The translations under genes were made by a program, and so were the position numbers. DNA of 64,000 bases. Origin: Scylla paramamosain. Lineage: Eukaryota; Arthropoda; Malacostraca; Decapoda; Portunidae. This document shows, piece by piece, positions 1-28,949 of this stretch (the first letter of the stretch is position 1; every line of letters starts with the position of its first letter). Location: assembly GCF_035594125.1 (NCBI RefSeq), contig NC_087181.1:9748817-9812816 (forward strand), read 5' to 3'. Under the pieces are notes generated by a model, which ran no database searches, was not told the origin of the DNA, and worked only from the letters and a program-made list of their open reading frames with translations.

Positions 1-1520
1 ACTCTGTCTGTCAACATCTACCTTTCCTTCTTGCTGGAAGTTTGCCTACATTCAGCCTGTTCCTAAAAAAAGGGTGATCGTTCTAATCCCTCGAACTACT
101 GTCCTATTGCTTTAATTTCCTGCCTATCTAAAGTTTTTTTTTTCTTTTTTTAATCTATCCTCAACAGGAAGATTCTTAAACATCTATCACTTCACAACCT
201 TCTACTCGTATCTGATCGCCAGTATGTGTTCCGTCAAGGCCGCTCTACTGGTGATCTTCTGGCTTTCCTTACTGAGTCTTGGTCATCCTCTTTTAGAGAT
301 TTTGGTGAAACTTTTGCTGTTGCCTTGGACATATCAAAAGCTTTTGATAGAGTCTGGCACAAAGCTTTGATTTCCAAACTACTCTCCTACGGATTCTATC
401 CTTCTCTCTGTAACTTCATCTCAAGTTTCCTTTCTGACTGTTCTATTGCAGCTGTGGTAGATGGTCACTGTTCTTCTCCTAAATCTATTAAGAGTGGTGT
501 TCCTCAGGGCTCTGTCCTGTCACCCACTCTTCTTATTATTCATCAATTATCTTCTAAACCAAACTTCTTGTCCTATCCATTCCTATGCTGATGATACCAC
601 CCTGCACTTTTCCACGTCTTTTCATAGACGTCCAACCCTTCAGGAAGTAAACATTTCACAAAGGGAAGCCACAGAACGCCTGACTTCTGATCTTTCTAAA
701 ATTTTTGATTGGGGCAGAGCAAACTTAGTATTGTTCAGTGCCTCAAAAACTCAGTTCCTCCATTTATCAACTCGACACAACCTTCGAGATAACTATCCCC
801 TCTTCCTCAATGACACTCTCTTCTACTCTGAACATCCTCGGTCTGTCCTTTACTTATAATCTGAACTGGAAAATTCACATCTCATCTCTAGCAAAAAACA
901 GCTTCTATGAAGTTAGGCGTCCTGAGACGTCTCCGCCAGTTTTTCTCACCCCCCCCAGCTGCTAACTCTGTACAAGGGCCTTATCCGTCCATGTATGGAG
1001 TATGCTTCACATGTCTGGGTGAGGGGGTTCCATTCATACTGCTCTTCTAGACAGGGTGGAATCAAAAGCTTTTCGTCTCATCAACTCCTCTCCTCTAACT
1101 GTCTGTCTTCAGTCTCTCTCTCATCGCCGCAATGTTGTATCTCTAGCTGTCTTCTACCGCTATTTTCATGCTAACTGCTCTTCTGATCTTGTTAACTGCA
1201 TGCCTCCCCTCCTCCCGCGCCTCGCTGCACAAGATTTCCTTTCTCTCACCGCTATTCTGTCCACCTCTCTAATGCAAGAGTTAACCATTATTCTCAATCA
1301 TTTATCCCTTTCTCTGGTAATCTCTGGAACTCCCTGCCTGCTTCTGTATTTCCATCTTCCTATGACTTGAATTCCTTCAAGAGGGAGGTTTCAAGACACT
1401 TATCCTTCAATTTTTTGACTACCGCTTTGGACTCTTTTTGGGGACTGGCATCTCAGTAGGCTTTTTTTTTTTTTTTTTTAGATTTTTCTTGCCCTTGGTC
1501 AATGTCCCTCCTACATAAAG
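1..1520 (+). mobile_element. Jockey-like LINE, copy 1 (3' part, cut by window edge)
   Basis: This is the reverse transcriptase and 3' end of a non-LTR retrotransposon. The RT core LDISKAFDRVWHKALISKL is read at about 319-381, SGVPQGSVLSPTL at about 490-530, and the catalytic YADDTTLHFST at about 583-615. The last is in a different frame, so a frameshift separates the palm motifs. The C-terminal part (CMEYASHVW-like, RVESKAFRLINSSPLT) is near 990-1100, again in shifted frames. The 3' end is a T-rich block followed by CCCTCCTACATAAAG and an A run. A poly-T expansion at 131-151 interrupts the frame. It matches the copy at 11.2-13.4 kb closely along its length. The element starts before base 1. 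It is inactive. Confidence 0.9.
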
Positions 1521-1545
1521 AAAAAAAAAAGTAATATTAGTAGTA

Positions 1546-1553
1546 ATAGGGGC

Positions 1554-1634
<81 letters not shown>

Positions 1635-1668
1635 TGGAGCAGTAGCAGTAGCAGCAGCAGCAGCAGCA

Positions 1669-1705
<37 letters not shown>

Positions 1706-1715
1706 TAGTAGTAGC
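1546..1715. repeat. Compound trinucleotide SSR (AGT)n-(AGC)n
   Basis: A pure AGT run (about 1553-1633) passes into a mixed AGC/AGG/AGT run up to about 1715. It begins just after the LINE A-tail, a common site for SSR growth. Long poly-Leu reading frames here are artefacts. Confidence 0.95.
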
Positions 1716-3268
1716 ATGATCTCAGTCATCAATCTTCCAACACCCCATATAGCATAGATGAAGTACCGTCTGCCTCACCCTCTCCCCGCCGCCTGAGCTC
1801 CCTGTGAATGGAAAACACTGCACACACCGGCTCATAAAACTAGAAAAAGCATTACTTTACCGTCCCTTATGCGACCCCCGCCTCATAAACACCGCTAGGT
1901 ACAGCATACGATAACCTGGACGAAGAGGAGGAGGAGGAGTTTTGCAGTGGTGGAGGCAACCAGTATGGAGAGACGGTATTTGGGAAGAGGAAAAGTGACG
2001 GGAAGGGAAGGAAGGAGGCAAAAGAGCAGAACACTTTATGGGTTTAATAGCATAGGTTTTAAATATATGATAAGGTAATGGCCGTTATTCTCATCCTCCG
2101 CCCGTGCACCATTCCTTTTCTGGCTGTGTTGCTTTGGGTGGATTTTTTTTTTTTTTTTCGTTTCCTATTCAAATGTCCTTTTTTTTGTGTGCGTGTGGGG
2201 AGTCTGAGGGAGGGGAAGGGAGGTGGGCAGGAGAGGTTGGGGTATTTATCAGTGGTAAAAGTAGTAGTAGTTATTGTTGTAGTGGTGGTTATAGTAATGG
2301 TTGTTGTTGTTGTCGGTGATGATGGTGGTGGTAGTGGTGGTGGTAGTAGTGGTGGTGGAATTTTAGTAGCAGCAGTCGTTGTAATAGTGTTCGCAATGTA
2401 GTTTTAGCTGTAGTTGTTGTAACTGTAATTATAGCTGTTGCTGTTGTTGATGCTGCTGTTGTTATTGTTTTTGTTCTTTTGTTGTTGTTATCTTCATTAT
2501 TTTTCTCAGAAGGAAATTGAACATTCATTTAAAAAAAAAGTCCAGTTTACTAAAGGCAAACTTCTCTAAGGAAATACTTCTTATAATAAAGGAATCAAAA
2601 CTATCTGGATAAGATTTTTCTTATTTTGCTAAATAAAGATGAAAAGAATGCGACATTCGAAAATATATAAAAATATTACGCATAATGAACGCAAACCAGG
2701 AACAGAAAATGTGTAGAAGAAATATGTCTGTTAAATTGTCTGTCCTGAAATATAAAACAGAAAAAGATTTCAAAAAACGGAGGTCAATTTAGTTCTGGAG
2801 ATGTCTTGATATTCCTCCCTTGAAATAGTTGAGGTGAAAGGAACGGAAAAAAATAGAAAAGACAGAGCTCCAGAGTTTACCAGTGCAAGAAATAAAATAT
2901 AAATAAAATTAAAAGATACTGACAGTATATTACATGAATGAGAATAAGGGTGAGAGTAAAGGATGAACTAGGAGTATTCCTGACGACTGTGTATGTGGTG
3001 AAGGGCGGCCACAGCCAATCATCGCCGTCCAGGTTCGTGACGTCACATTTGATTAGGGCCTAAGCGGTCACTAGAGCATAATTTATATTTTATCATAGAA
3101 TCAGACTGTACGTATTAAGGAAGCACAAATTAAGCGACGATAATAAATCTGCAGCGTATCCTCAACGTGTCCAAGTTACTAATGACGCTAATGAGCCTGG
3201 AGTGATACACAGCCCCAACAATAACACGATCCTCTTTTCCTTCACTGCACGAGTAACACTGAACTTTG
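1716..3268. other. Noncoding stretch, no gene recognised
   Basis: No exon-like segment with plausible splice sites and no recognisable protein similarity was seen on either strand. It contains the imperfect GTT/GTG/GTA domain listed separately, several T and A runs, and otherwise AT-rich unique sequence. It may be intron or upstream DNA of the beat-like gene. Confidence 0.6.
2257..2475. repeat. Imperfect GTN trinucleotide domain
   Basis: About 220 bases are dominated by GTA, GTT and GTG triplets with interruptions (GATGATGGTGGT and similar). It reads as an old, mutated trinucleotide microsatellite. ORFs across it (poly-Val, poly-Thr) have no other support. Confidence 0.85.
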
Positions 3269-3270
3269 GT

Positions 3271-3306
<36 letters not shown>
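3269..3306. repeat. (GT)n microsatellite
   Basis: A near-perfect GT run. On the minus strand it is a (CA)n tail directly after the 3' end of the adjacent minus-strand LINE fragment. Confidence 0.95.
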
Positions 3307-3307
<1 letters not shown>

Positions 3308-3309
3308 GG

Positions 3310-4790
3310 GGGGAGGGATTACATAGAGTTATACGTGTTTTAAGTCGCCTCTTAGTCTTCTTTGTGTTAATGGGAATATATTTAGTCCTTTAAGACGCTC
3401 TTCGTATGATTTGTTTCTTAGATTTGTTGCCATTTTTGTTACCCTACACTGAAATCGTTCTAATTTATTGGAATATTGCTTGAACGCAATATTCCAAAAG
3501 GGGACGAACCAGGGAATTATATAGAGTGAGGATCGTACCTTTAGATTTATATTCAAATGATCTGCCGATTAAGTCTATTATTTTATTTGTTTTCTTTACG
3601 ACTTCTGAACATTGCTGGCTAGGTTTTAGGCTTCTCGATATTGTTATTCCTAAATCAATTTTGCTGTCTACATTTTTAAGTTGGGTACAATTCATAATAC
3701 ACCTTGCTTTTTTTCGTTTCGATACCCTATATGGAGCATTTCACACTTATACACATTAAAACTCATTTGCCAGATTTTCTCCACTGTGACAACTTGTCTA
3801 AATTGTTCTGCATTTATTTTACTTGTTCATTAGAGACTACGATATTCGCTATTTTGGTGTCGTCAGTAAACTTCGATATTACACTGGTAACACCCTCATC
3901 TACGTCATTTACATAAACAAGGAAGAGAACAGGTCCTAAGACTGATTCCTGTAGCACTCCCCTGGTTACGTTAGTCCACTTGGATGCTTTTCCATTTATT
4001 ACTACTCTTTGTTTACGGTTAGTCAACCAGTTTGCTACCCATTTCTGCCCGTCGCCTTGGATATCATACGATTTTAGTTTAATTGGTAAACGTCTGTGGG
4101 GGACTTTGTCAAAAGCCTTTTGAAAATCAAGATGTATCTACCGCTTTCCTTTCATCATACTGGTTCCGAATATCATAAAAATAAAAAAAAAGTCTAAAAG
4201 GTTCGTCAAACCAGAGCGTTTGTTATGGAAACCGTGTTGACTGTATTTTAAGTAAATTGTTTTCATCTAAGTGATTAAGAAGTATATCTCTTATAAGCGT
4301 TTCTAGCATTTTGTATGCGACTGAAGTTAAGCTAATTGGCCAGTAATTGCATGGTAAAGATTTACTACCTTTTTTTTTCAGATTGGGGTTACGGTAGAGA
4401 GCTTACATTCATCAGGCATTGTATCGGACTGCAAGGATTTATTGAACAATAAAGTCAGAGGTGTGACTAATTGAGATATCGCTTCCTTTAGGATGCGGTG
4501 TGAGATCGTGTCAGGCCCCGGTGACTTGTTTACTTTCAGGTTATCGATACATTTTAACACGTCTCTTTCTGTTATGTTGGTACTATTTAGGATGATGTTG
4601 TTATTAATTTAGACTGTTGGCACCGTAGGGATGTCACTGTGGTCTTCTGCCGTAAATACTGAAGCAAAGAAAGTGTTTAGGATGTTACTAATTTTCGTCA
4701 ATTATTGGTCCAGTACTTGAGTTAATCACTTTCTTCTACCTGATGAAGCTATATAATTCCTCCGGGTTCATTTTACTCTGGTTGGTAACA
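3310..4790 (-). mobile_element. CR1/jockey-type LINE fragment, RT domain
   Basis: On the minus strand, protein pieces run in RT order. From about 4560 down comes NLKVNKSPGPDTISHRILKE. GVLQESVLGPVLFLVYVNDV and the catalytic region FTDDTKI (in place of FADDTK) follow at about 3960-3840. RT C-terminal and 3' sequence (SNKLERFQCRVTKMATNLRN, then RLKGLNIFPLTQRRLRGDL) lies near 3480-3340. Several frameshifts and stops separate these pieces. No endonuclease part is visible upstream of about 4790, so the copy is 5'-truncated. The RRLRGDL block is typical of CR1/L2-like elements; the clade call is inference. Confidence 0.85.
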
Positions 4791-5998
4791 ACGGTTTGAT
4801 TAATATCTTTGCTTTACGTCTTAACCCAATGTGTGGTCTTCGTGTCTTCGGGCGTGTGTGTGTGTGTGTGTTATCTAAACAATCTAAACATAGTATGTGA
4901 AAAAGGATAAGGAGCGAAGGAGTGTACTGTTTTTTACGGAATGTGACAATTGGGCGTAGCCATTTTGGCACCGCCGTTTGGGCGGAGCCGTTTGGGTGCC
5001 ATGGGACAACTGGGCGCAGCCTTTTGGGCGCCAGCTGATTTGGCGCTGATTTGGGAGATAATTTTGTATTAGAGAACGAATGCTCCTGAGAAAGTGTCAT
5101 GTCCACGCCACGTTGTACTATAAGCTTCATAAACTTATCAGCACGTAAGCCACCAGTTGTGCTGCATAAGTTCTAATCCACCTCCTATAACTCTGCCGCA
5201 CGCCTGAAGGAAAGTCTTTACCATCAATATTCAAATGAAGGAAAGGACAGCTTATTAAATCGGCGGCAAAGGCAGAAGGCCTCCCTTATGTAATAATGCG
5301 ACCCAATTGGACTTCATTCTCTGCTTGGATCCTAGTGAGCTGAACTTATCGCTTTCTGTCTCTCGCTCCTCAGTTTCGATTGCTTGTTTTTGCAGGACAT
5401 GTTTTTAAAGATGTCTGGTCCCTGAAGACCAAGCCCCTCTGCTTGACACTTCGGTTATTGGATGGAAAACAGCGGCGGTCACACACAAAGCTGAGTAATA
5501 ATAATAAAAAGAATAATGAAACGATACGGAAAACGCAAACCTCAACAGCCACATGAGGTTACAAACAGTAAAAAAAGAAAAAAAAAGAGTGAAGAAAATA
5601 AATACAAGATTATGATTAACAGATCACCCTACTGCTGCCGAAATGAGTAACTTAGCGAGACGAGAATTAAACCTCCTAAACACAAGAAACGATAATCTTA
5701 AGTATCTAGGAACTCCTTCCCGGGGTTCATCTGAGGGTAACAGGCACGGGCGACTTGACAAATTTATGACGAGGTAACCATAAATGTGAACTCAAAACAA
5801 AGCTTTGTCAGTTATCCACATACTGGAACCAGATGAAAATAAGCAAAGGTCGTGGAGCGCCGGGAAACCACGTGGATCCATCACGCAAACATAAACTCTT
5901 CGCTTTCCCGAGACCAAAATATCCCTCCGTGCGGATCAAAGTTTTCCCAAGGCTTTGCATCAGTGTTACGCCTGGGGCCAAGCACTCATTTTAACAAG

Positions 5999-6059
<61 letters not shown>

Positions 6060-6620
6060 TATGTCACGTACTGTCTGGATTGTTGATTGCCGAGTTTGGG
6101 GAAGAGGAGGATTGTGGGTGTTGTTATGGACATGCTGGCCTCGTGACGTGGAGCTGCGGGCCGCGCCGGAAAGGAGATAAAAGACTGGAATACGAATAGA
6201 AGTAAGAGTAAGTTAACTTAGAGGATGTGAAAAGTGATTGTCAGGAAAAAAGAAAAAGAGGAAAGGAAAGTATACAAAATTCAACCCTGTTTTTACAGTT
6301 TGTCCTCAGAACCTTTCTTATTTTTATAAAGACAAGGCATGACATTAAATGTAATAAATAAGTAAACGAAGTAATTGTGCATTGCGCGAATCACTAATTA
6401 AGATAATTATTATTACATTATAACACAAAACGTGGGAAGGCAAGACATAGCACACAACAATAAGCATTACATGTTTGCAAAATATGTAGGTAAAAGTTGT
6501 ATAGAAAAATCACCCACTTGCTCATTTCCACTAATTAAGCGACGAAATGTAATCCTAGCATAAGCGTTAATGTAATTTCCTCAACCTCCATCACGGGGGC
6601 ATTTTTCTCCCTGTCCCCAG
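4791..6620. other. Noncoding stretch upstream of first visible beat exon
   Basis: No gene recognised. It contains a short (GT)n at 4853-4871, a small degenerate repeat of GGGCGNAGCC/TTTGGGCGCC words at about 4940-5050, and a (GA)n run at 6002-6057. I looked for the missing first half of beat Ig1 (a tryptophan-containing C strand) and did not find it. The last 20 bases before 6621 form a good pyrimidine tract and AG acceptor. Confidence 0.6.
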
Positions 6621-21375
<14,755 letters not shown>

Positions 21376-22082
21376 CACAATGACTTCGTTTATCTGAGCT
21401 TCAGGTCATCGCGCCGAAATCTTTCCCAAGTGTCAGATAGTGGTCAGCAGTGCAGGGGACACAGACAGCAGTATGGACAGCGTTCCTCCTCAGATTGTGC
21501 TCAACCTCCTAATGATGACTAGACGTAGCAGCCTCCCACTGCCGTCACAATCACCACCTGTAAGACTTTGCATTACTTCTCTTGGTGTCACAAGAGTGGT
21601 GAGAATTTTTTGATGATAGTGTTAAGTTTTATACATATTATAGAAGTGCCAGCGCCATTGCCCTTGTTCTATTCTTGATAGGCGACAACGTGGAGCTGTC
21701 TTGTCATCAGTGTCCTCAGTCCTTATCCCTCACTTCCATCCTGTTTCCTCTCACCTCCTTCACTCCTCCGCCCTTCCATCTCTCCATCTCTTCTCTATTT
21801 CGTCACCCGCAGCAGTGGTAAAAGCCAGTGGAAAATGTCTATATTAGATCTTCATGTTCGGAAAAATATATTGTATGCGTATAAGTGGTATAATTACGTA
21901 TATTTAACTATTTCTTTATATGTATATATATATACGTGTCCTTCTTCCATGTAGTCATCATCAGTCCTGTTTATGCATATGATATACATATCGACCTATT
22001 GTCTTTGATACGTATCAGTTGCTTCCGTCTCCTGTAAGAAAGCCGGTGCGCCGGTGCTTTCTTTGCCTTCCCTAAAGCGGAC
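21376..22082. other. Probable 3' UTR and flank of the beat-like gene
   Basis: No AATAAA was found in this stretch, so the transcript end cannot be placed. No coding or TE similarity was seen. Confidence 0.45.
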
Positions 22083-22612
22083 CTCGTGGGGAGTGTTACG
22101 GGCCAGGTCCGCCAGACACTGGTGTCATGGAAGTGTTATGGACCAAGCCCACCAGACACTGGTGTCATGGGAGTGTTACGGACCAGGCCCGCTAGACACT
22201 GATCTCGTGGGAGTGTTATGGGCCAGGCCCGCCAGACACTGGTGTCATGGGAGTGTTACGGGACAGGCCCACCAGACACTGGTGTCATGGGAGTGTTACA
22301 GCCTAGGCCCTCCAGACACTGGTGTCATGGGGTTTGTTACGGGCCAGGCCCGCCAGACACTGATCTCGTGGGAGTGTTACGGGCCAGGCCCGCCAGACAC
22401 TGATCTCGTGGGAGTGTTATGGGCCAGGCCCGCCAGACACTGATCTCGTGGGAATGTTATGGGCCAGGCCCGCCAGACACTGGTGTCATGGGACTGTTAC
22501 GGGCCAGGCCCGTCAGACATTGGTGTCATGGTAGTGTTACGGCCCAGGCCCGCCAAGCACTGGTCTCGTGGAAGTGTTACGGGCAATGTTCCATCAGACA
22601 CTGATCATCTTC
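22083..22612. repeat. 40-bp minisatellite, about 13 copies
   Basis: The unit is about 40 bases: GTGTTACGGGCCAGGCCCGC plus CAGACACTGGTGTCATGGGA. Copies start near 22093, 22133, 22173, 22213, 22253, 22293 and 22333, then (after a one-base insertion) 22374, 22414, 22454, 22494, 22534 and 22574. Two variants of the second half alternate irregularly: GGTGTCAT and GATCTCGT. Each unit carries the palindrome GGGCCNGGCCC. The unit has no stop in several frames, so long ORFs run through it by chance. Confidence 0.95.
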
Positions 22613-25387
<2,775 letters not shown>

Positions 25388-25438
25388 TTTTTTTTTTTTT
25401 TTCATGTAGGAGGGGCACCGGCCAAGAGCAACAAAAAC

Positions 25439-25528
<90 letters not shown>

Positions 25529-25730
25529 AAAGCCCACTAAAGTGCCGGTCCCCGAACAGAGTCGAAAACAGTAGTCAGAAACTACAGGATAAGTGTCTTG
25601 AAACCTACCTCTTGTAAGAGTTCAAGTCATGGAAAGGTAGAAATACAGAAGCAGGCAGGGAGTTTCACCAGAGTTTACCAGAGAAAGGGATGAATGATTG
25701 AGAATACTGGTTGGCTCTTACATTAGAGAG
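25388..25730 (-). mobile_element. Jockey-like LINE 3' fragment (minus) with embedded (TA)n
   Basis: On the minus strand this matches the 3' end of copy 2, from CTCTAATGTAAGAGCC (compare CTCTAATGCAAGAGTT) through GGAATTC-like gene-end sequence to CTCCTACATGAAAA. A (TA)n run at 25442-25525 has grown inside the T/A-rich segment near the 3' end. It abuts a plus-strand fragment of the same family at 25731-25733. Confidence 0.85.
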
Positions 25731-25732
25731 GT

Positions 25733-26362
25733 ATACATCTCATCTCTAGCTAAAACATCTTCTGTGAAGTTAGACATTCTGAGGCGTCTCTGCCAGTTTT
25801 TTTTTTTTTTTTTTTTCACACCTCCCCTCGCTAGCTCTGTACATGGGCCTTATCCGTCCATGTATAGAGTATGTTTCACGTGCATGAGGGGGTTCCACTC
25901 ATACCGCTCTTCTAGACAGGGTGGAATCAAAAGCTTTCCGTCTCATCAACTCCTCTCCTATAACTGACTGTCTTCGGCCTCTTTCTTGTTGCTGCAATGT
26001 TGCATCTCTTGCTATCTTCTACCGTTATTTTCATGCTAGCTGCTCCTCTGATCTTGCTAACTGCATGCTTCCACTCCTCCCGCGGCCTCGCTACACAAAA
26101 CCTTCTTTTTCTCATCCCTATTATGTTCACCTCTCTAATGCAGGAGTTAACCAGTATTCTGAATCATTCATTACTTTTTCTGGTAAACTCTGGAACTCCC
26201 TGCCTGCTTCTGTATTTCCACCTTCTTATGACTTGAATTCCTTTCAAGACACTTCAATATTTTATTACCGCTTTGGACCCTATTCGGGGACCGGCATCTC
26301 AGTTGGCTTTTTTTTTTCTTTTTTTTATTATCCTTAGCCGGTGTCCCTCCTACATAAAAAAA
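25733..26362 (+). mobile_element. Jockey-like LINE 3' fragment (plus)
   Basis: It is collinear with 12763-13410 of copy 2: CATCTCATCTCTAGCTAAAA at the start, RVESKAFRLINSSPITDCL at about 25918-25975, the 3' block GGGGACCGGCATCTCAGTTG, and CCCTCCTACATAAAAA at the end. Frameshifts and a poly-T insertion near 25798-25816 are present. Confidence 0.9.
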
Positions 26363-26370
26363 AAAAAAGC

Positions 26371-26612
26371 CCAGAATCATCCAAGGTAGAGTTTTTAACA
26401 AAGGTTTGAACTAAGAGTTCAGCTTTAGAAATATATGAGATGGCAGTGGTTCCATCAGGTAGAAATAAATGAGGGAAAGATGAAGAAGCAAAGTTAGTGA
26501 AGATGTTTCTGGCTAGGTGCCAGCAGTCACAAGAGGGGTTAGATCTTGAAAATTTTTGACACTGTTAATGAAGAACAGACATTCGTTTAGGTCATGCCGA
26601 TACAGATTGGTC
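26371..26612 (-). mobile_element. Jockey-like LINE internal fragment (minus)
   Basis: The reverse complement aligns with 11470-11712 of copy 2 (TTTTCAAGATCTAACCCCTC, TTGTGACTGCTGGCACCTAG, GATGGAACCACTGCC). It starts directly after the A-tail of the plus-strand fragment. It is probably a piece of the same minus-strand copy as 25388-25730. Confidence 0.85.
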
Positions 26613-28949
26613 CAGTTGGACAAATCCAATCAGACTTGACTACTTTTACATTGTTTAAGTATATGTACAGTACATATTTAGACCTTATTTATCAATATGA
26701 TATAGAAATAAATTTTGATATGTAAAAAAAAAAAAAAATCACAGGCTTTTTTTTTGGGGGGGAAGGGAGAAGGGGGGATTGAGAGGGGGGTTAATGCCAA
26801 CCCTGGCTCGTGGAGGCCGCGCTAGTGCTGCTGTTGCTGGGTCTGCGCACATGCTGGCGTGACGCCACGACATACACATATCCCTCGTGGTCATGGCTCA
26901 GCGACCCCTCCCAATACTTGAAGCATCTTGTTTCTAGTGCCTGCCCCTGCTGCCTCCTTTTTTGGATTTGGGAGTTTTAATCTCCGATTCAGTGTGAGCC
27001 ACACCAGACTCTGCCCCCGCAAACACCCAGCACCACCGCTCCTGCCGCATAGTGCCGCCAACCCACCGGTTCTCTTCAAACAGTGTAAGTAAATTAACTC
27101 CATATTTACGGTCCTTGGAAGTAGAGAGTGACAGAATGTAACAGAGTAGTAACAAAATGTGGAGAGAGTGGTAATAGACTCAAACGGAAAGAAAGCGACG
27201 AAGGAATGACGAGACGGAAGAGTGGGTAGTAAACACAAACCGAGGGAGAAGGGAGCAGTTGTGAAACAATCTAAAAAATAAATAAATAAATACAATATGA
27301 AACGGAAGGAGTGATGGAAAGAAATGGAACGTAAAAATAAAAGCTTGAGAAAGGGAGGGAAGGAGAGGAAGAGGTAACGAAACATAACTGGTAAGAATAT
27401 AGAAAGCACAAAGGTATAGGAAAGATGAGTGGAATGGGTGGAGGTAGTGACGAGGAGGAACTAGAATAGCGAGAATAAATTATGAGACATTTAGAGAAGT
27501 GAGTAAGAGAGGCTGGAAAAGTGAGAGCAGCGACACGAGTGAGCAATGGAGTGTTCATCTCAAGGTGTATTATTATTGTTATTTTTTTTATGGAAAAATC
27601 TTTGTTGCTAGCAATATGGAAAACAAGTGCTTTTACGTAGTAACAGAAATCCCCAGAAATTCTTCTGAGGGATGTTGATACTGTGACATTCATGATCGTG
27701 CCGTAGTTAATGACGGGTAACAAGTAATTGATCTTTTTATGTATGACTGTGTAGATGGGGGAAGATTGGAGATTGGATTTGGAGATACAAGTGCTTTTCT
27801 CATTACTTAATTACCATGACACATTATTAATTCATAACAAGCTGAAGTGATATTCATTATTAATTACTATTTTATATTGTTTCGCATCTTGTTCCCCTTC
27901 GTCTTGCTTTTATATTTATTTTCCGCGTAAAAGGACTTCATTGTTACTTTAATGATTCAACTGGTATAGACTCGTGAGTACAGCAGCGTCAGGTGCCATG
28001 TAACATCTCAACCTTCCTCTGTACAAATTAGTGTCGAACATAATTCTCAGAATAAAGAGACGTCGACATTTACAACAATAAGTAGTGGTGCAGCACCGCT
28101 CCTCGTACTACAAAGAGCCACTACTTCAACTACTGTGGAAATACCAGGAAATCGCGATTCATAGGAAACCTGCCTCTATAATCACACCTCAGTATCATTA
28201 GTATGTGTTGTGGCCGCTAATTATACGATGAGGCGAGGCAGACTCTGCAGAGGAACGGTGGAACTGACTCGCAGCAAATCATGTCCTCCTACCCACATGC
28301 TCTGCTTCGTGGCTGGTGCCGGTGTCGTGTCCGTGAGTGTCCGGTTGTATGCAGGCACCCTCCCGCACACTGCGCATGCTCAGAAGCGATTGTATGAACG
28401 GTTTTTTCATGACAAAATTAAACAATAGCCTCCTTGTGCTTCAAAACACTGGCCGGACATCCACGGATAGGCGACCAGCTGTATATTCGGATCGCTGTAT
28501 GTAGCCGTCCACCTTTTGTTTGTAAACAAAGCCCGGACAGCTCCGTACAGCCGAACATTCATGGACACGACACCGGGCTTTCCCCTCGGGAAGTCCTTAT
28601 CGGGGTAGTAACGTTTTCCCTAATTGGCCTGTCCTCTCCTGAGGACCACTCTTAATGACCTTCGGGGACCGCTGCCTGCCTCTACCTCTCCTCTTCCTTA
28701 CGCAAATTAAAACTAAGCATGTCCCTTTCTTGTGTGTTCTCGTGACAGCGTGTGGCACCCTAGGGCACCCCAGCACACCGCCGCGGCCAGGGCCACGATG
28801 AGTCTTAATTAATAAAAGGTGGAGGTTGTGGTGGTCATCTGGGAAAGAGGGAGAGGGAGTGCCAGGAGGTGCCAGGCTCAAGGGAGAGGGTGGGTCGTGT
28901 GGCGTGGCTCTTTAGAGACTTATCAGCCCAGCGTTGCATTCCTTCCCAC
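26613..28949. other. Intergenic stretch, no gene recognised
   Basis: A G-rich patch lies at 26745-26800 and GC-rich unique sequence around 26800-27080 and 28430-28800. No protein family, tRNA or TE signature was recognised on either strand. Confidence 0.5.

Noticed and set aside
1511..1732. Poly-Leu membrane protein on the minus strand
   Set aside because: It is the translation of an (AGT)n/(AGC)n microsatellite.
22054..22604. A 129-codon ORF and others across the 40-bp repeat
   Set aside because: The unit lacks stops in several frames, so open frames are expected; 40 is not a multiple of 3 and no protein signal is present.
22083..22612. CRISPR-like array
   Set aside because: The units are contiguous with no unique spacers, and the genome is eukaryotic.
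26891..27723. Minus-strand ORFs of 150-172 codons with hydrophobic stretches
   Set aside because: Purine-rich plus strand (GAAAGGAAG words) gives Phe/Ser/Leu-rich antisense frames; no domain or splice support.
28200..28660. Two adjacent ORFs (72 and 73 codons)
   Set aside because: No recognisable motif and no consistent splice or promoter context; not enough to call a gene.
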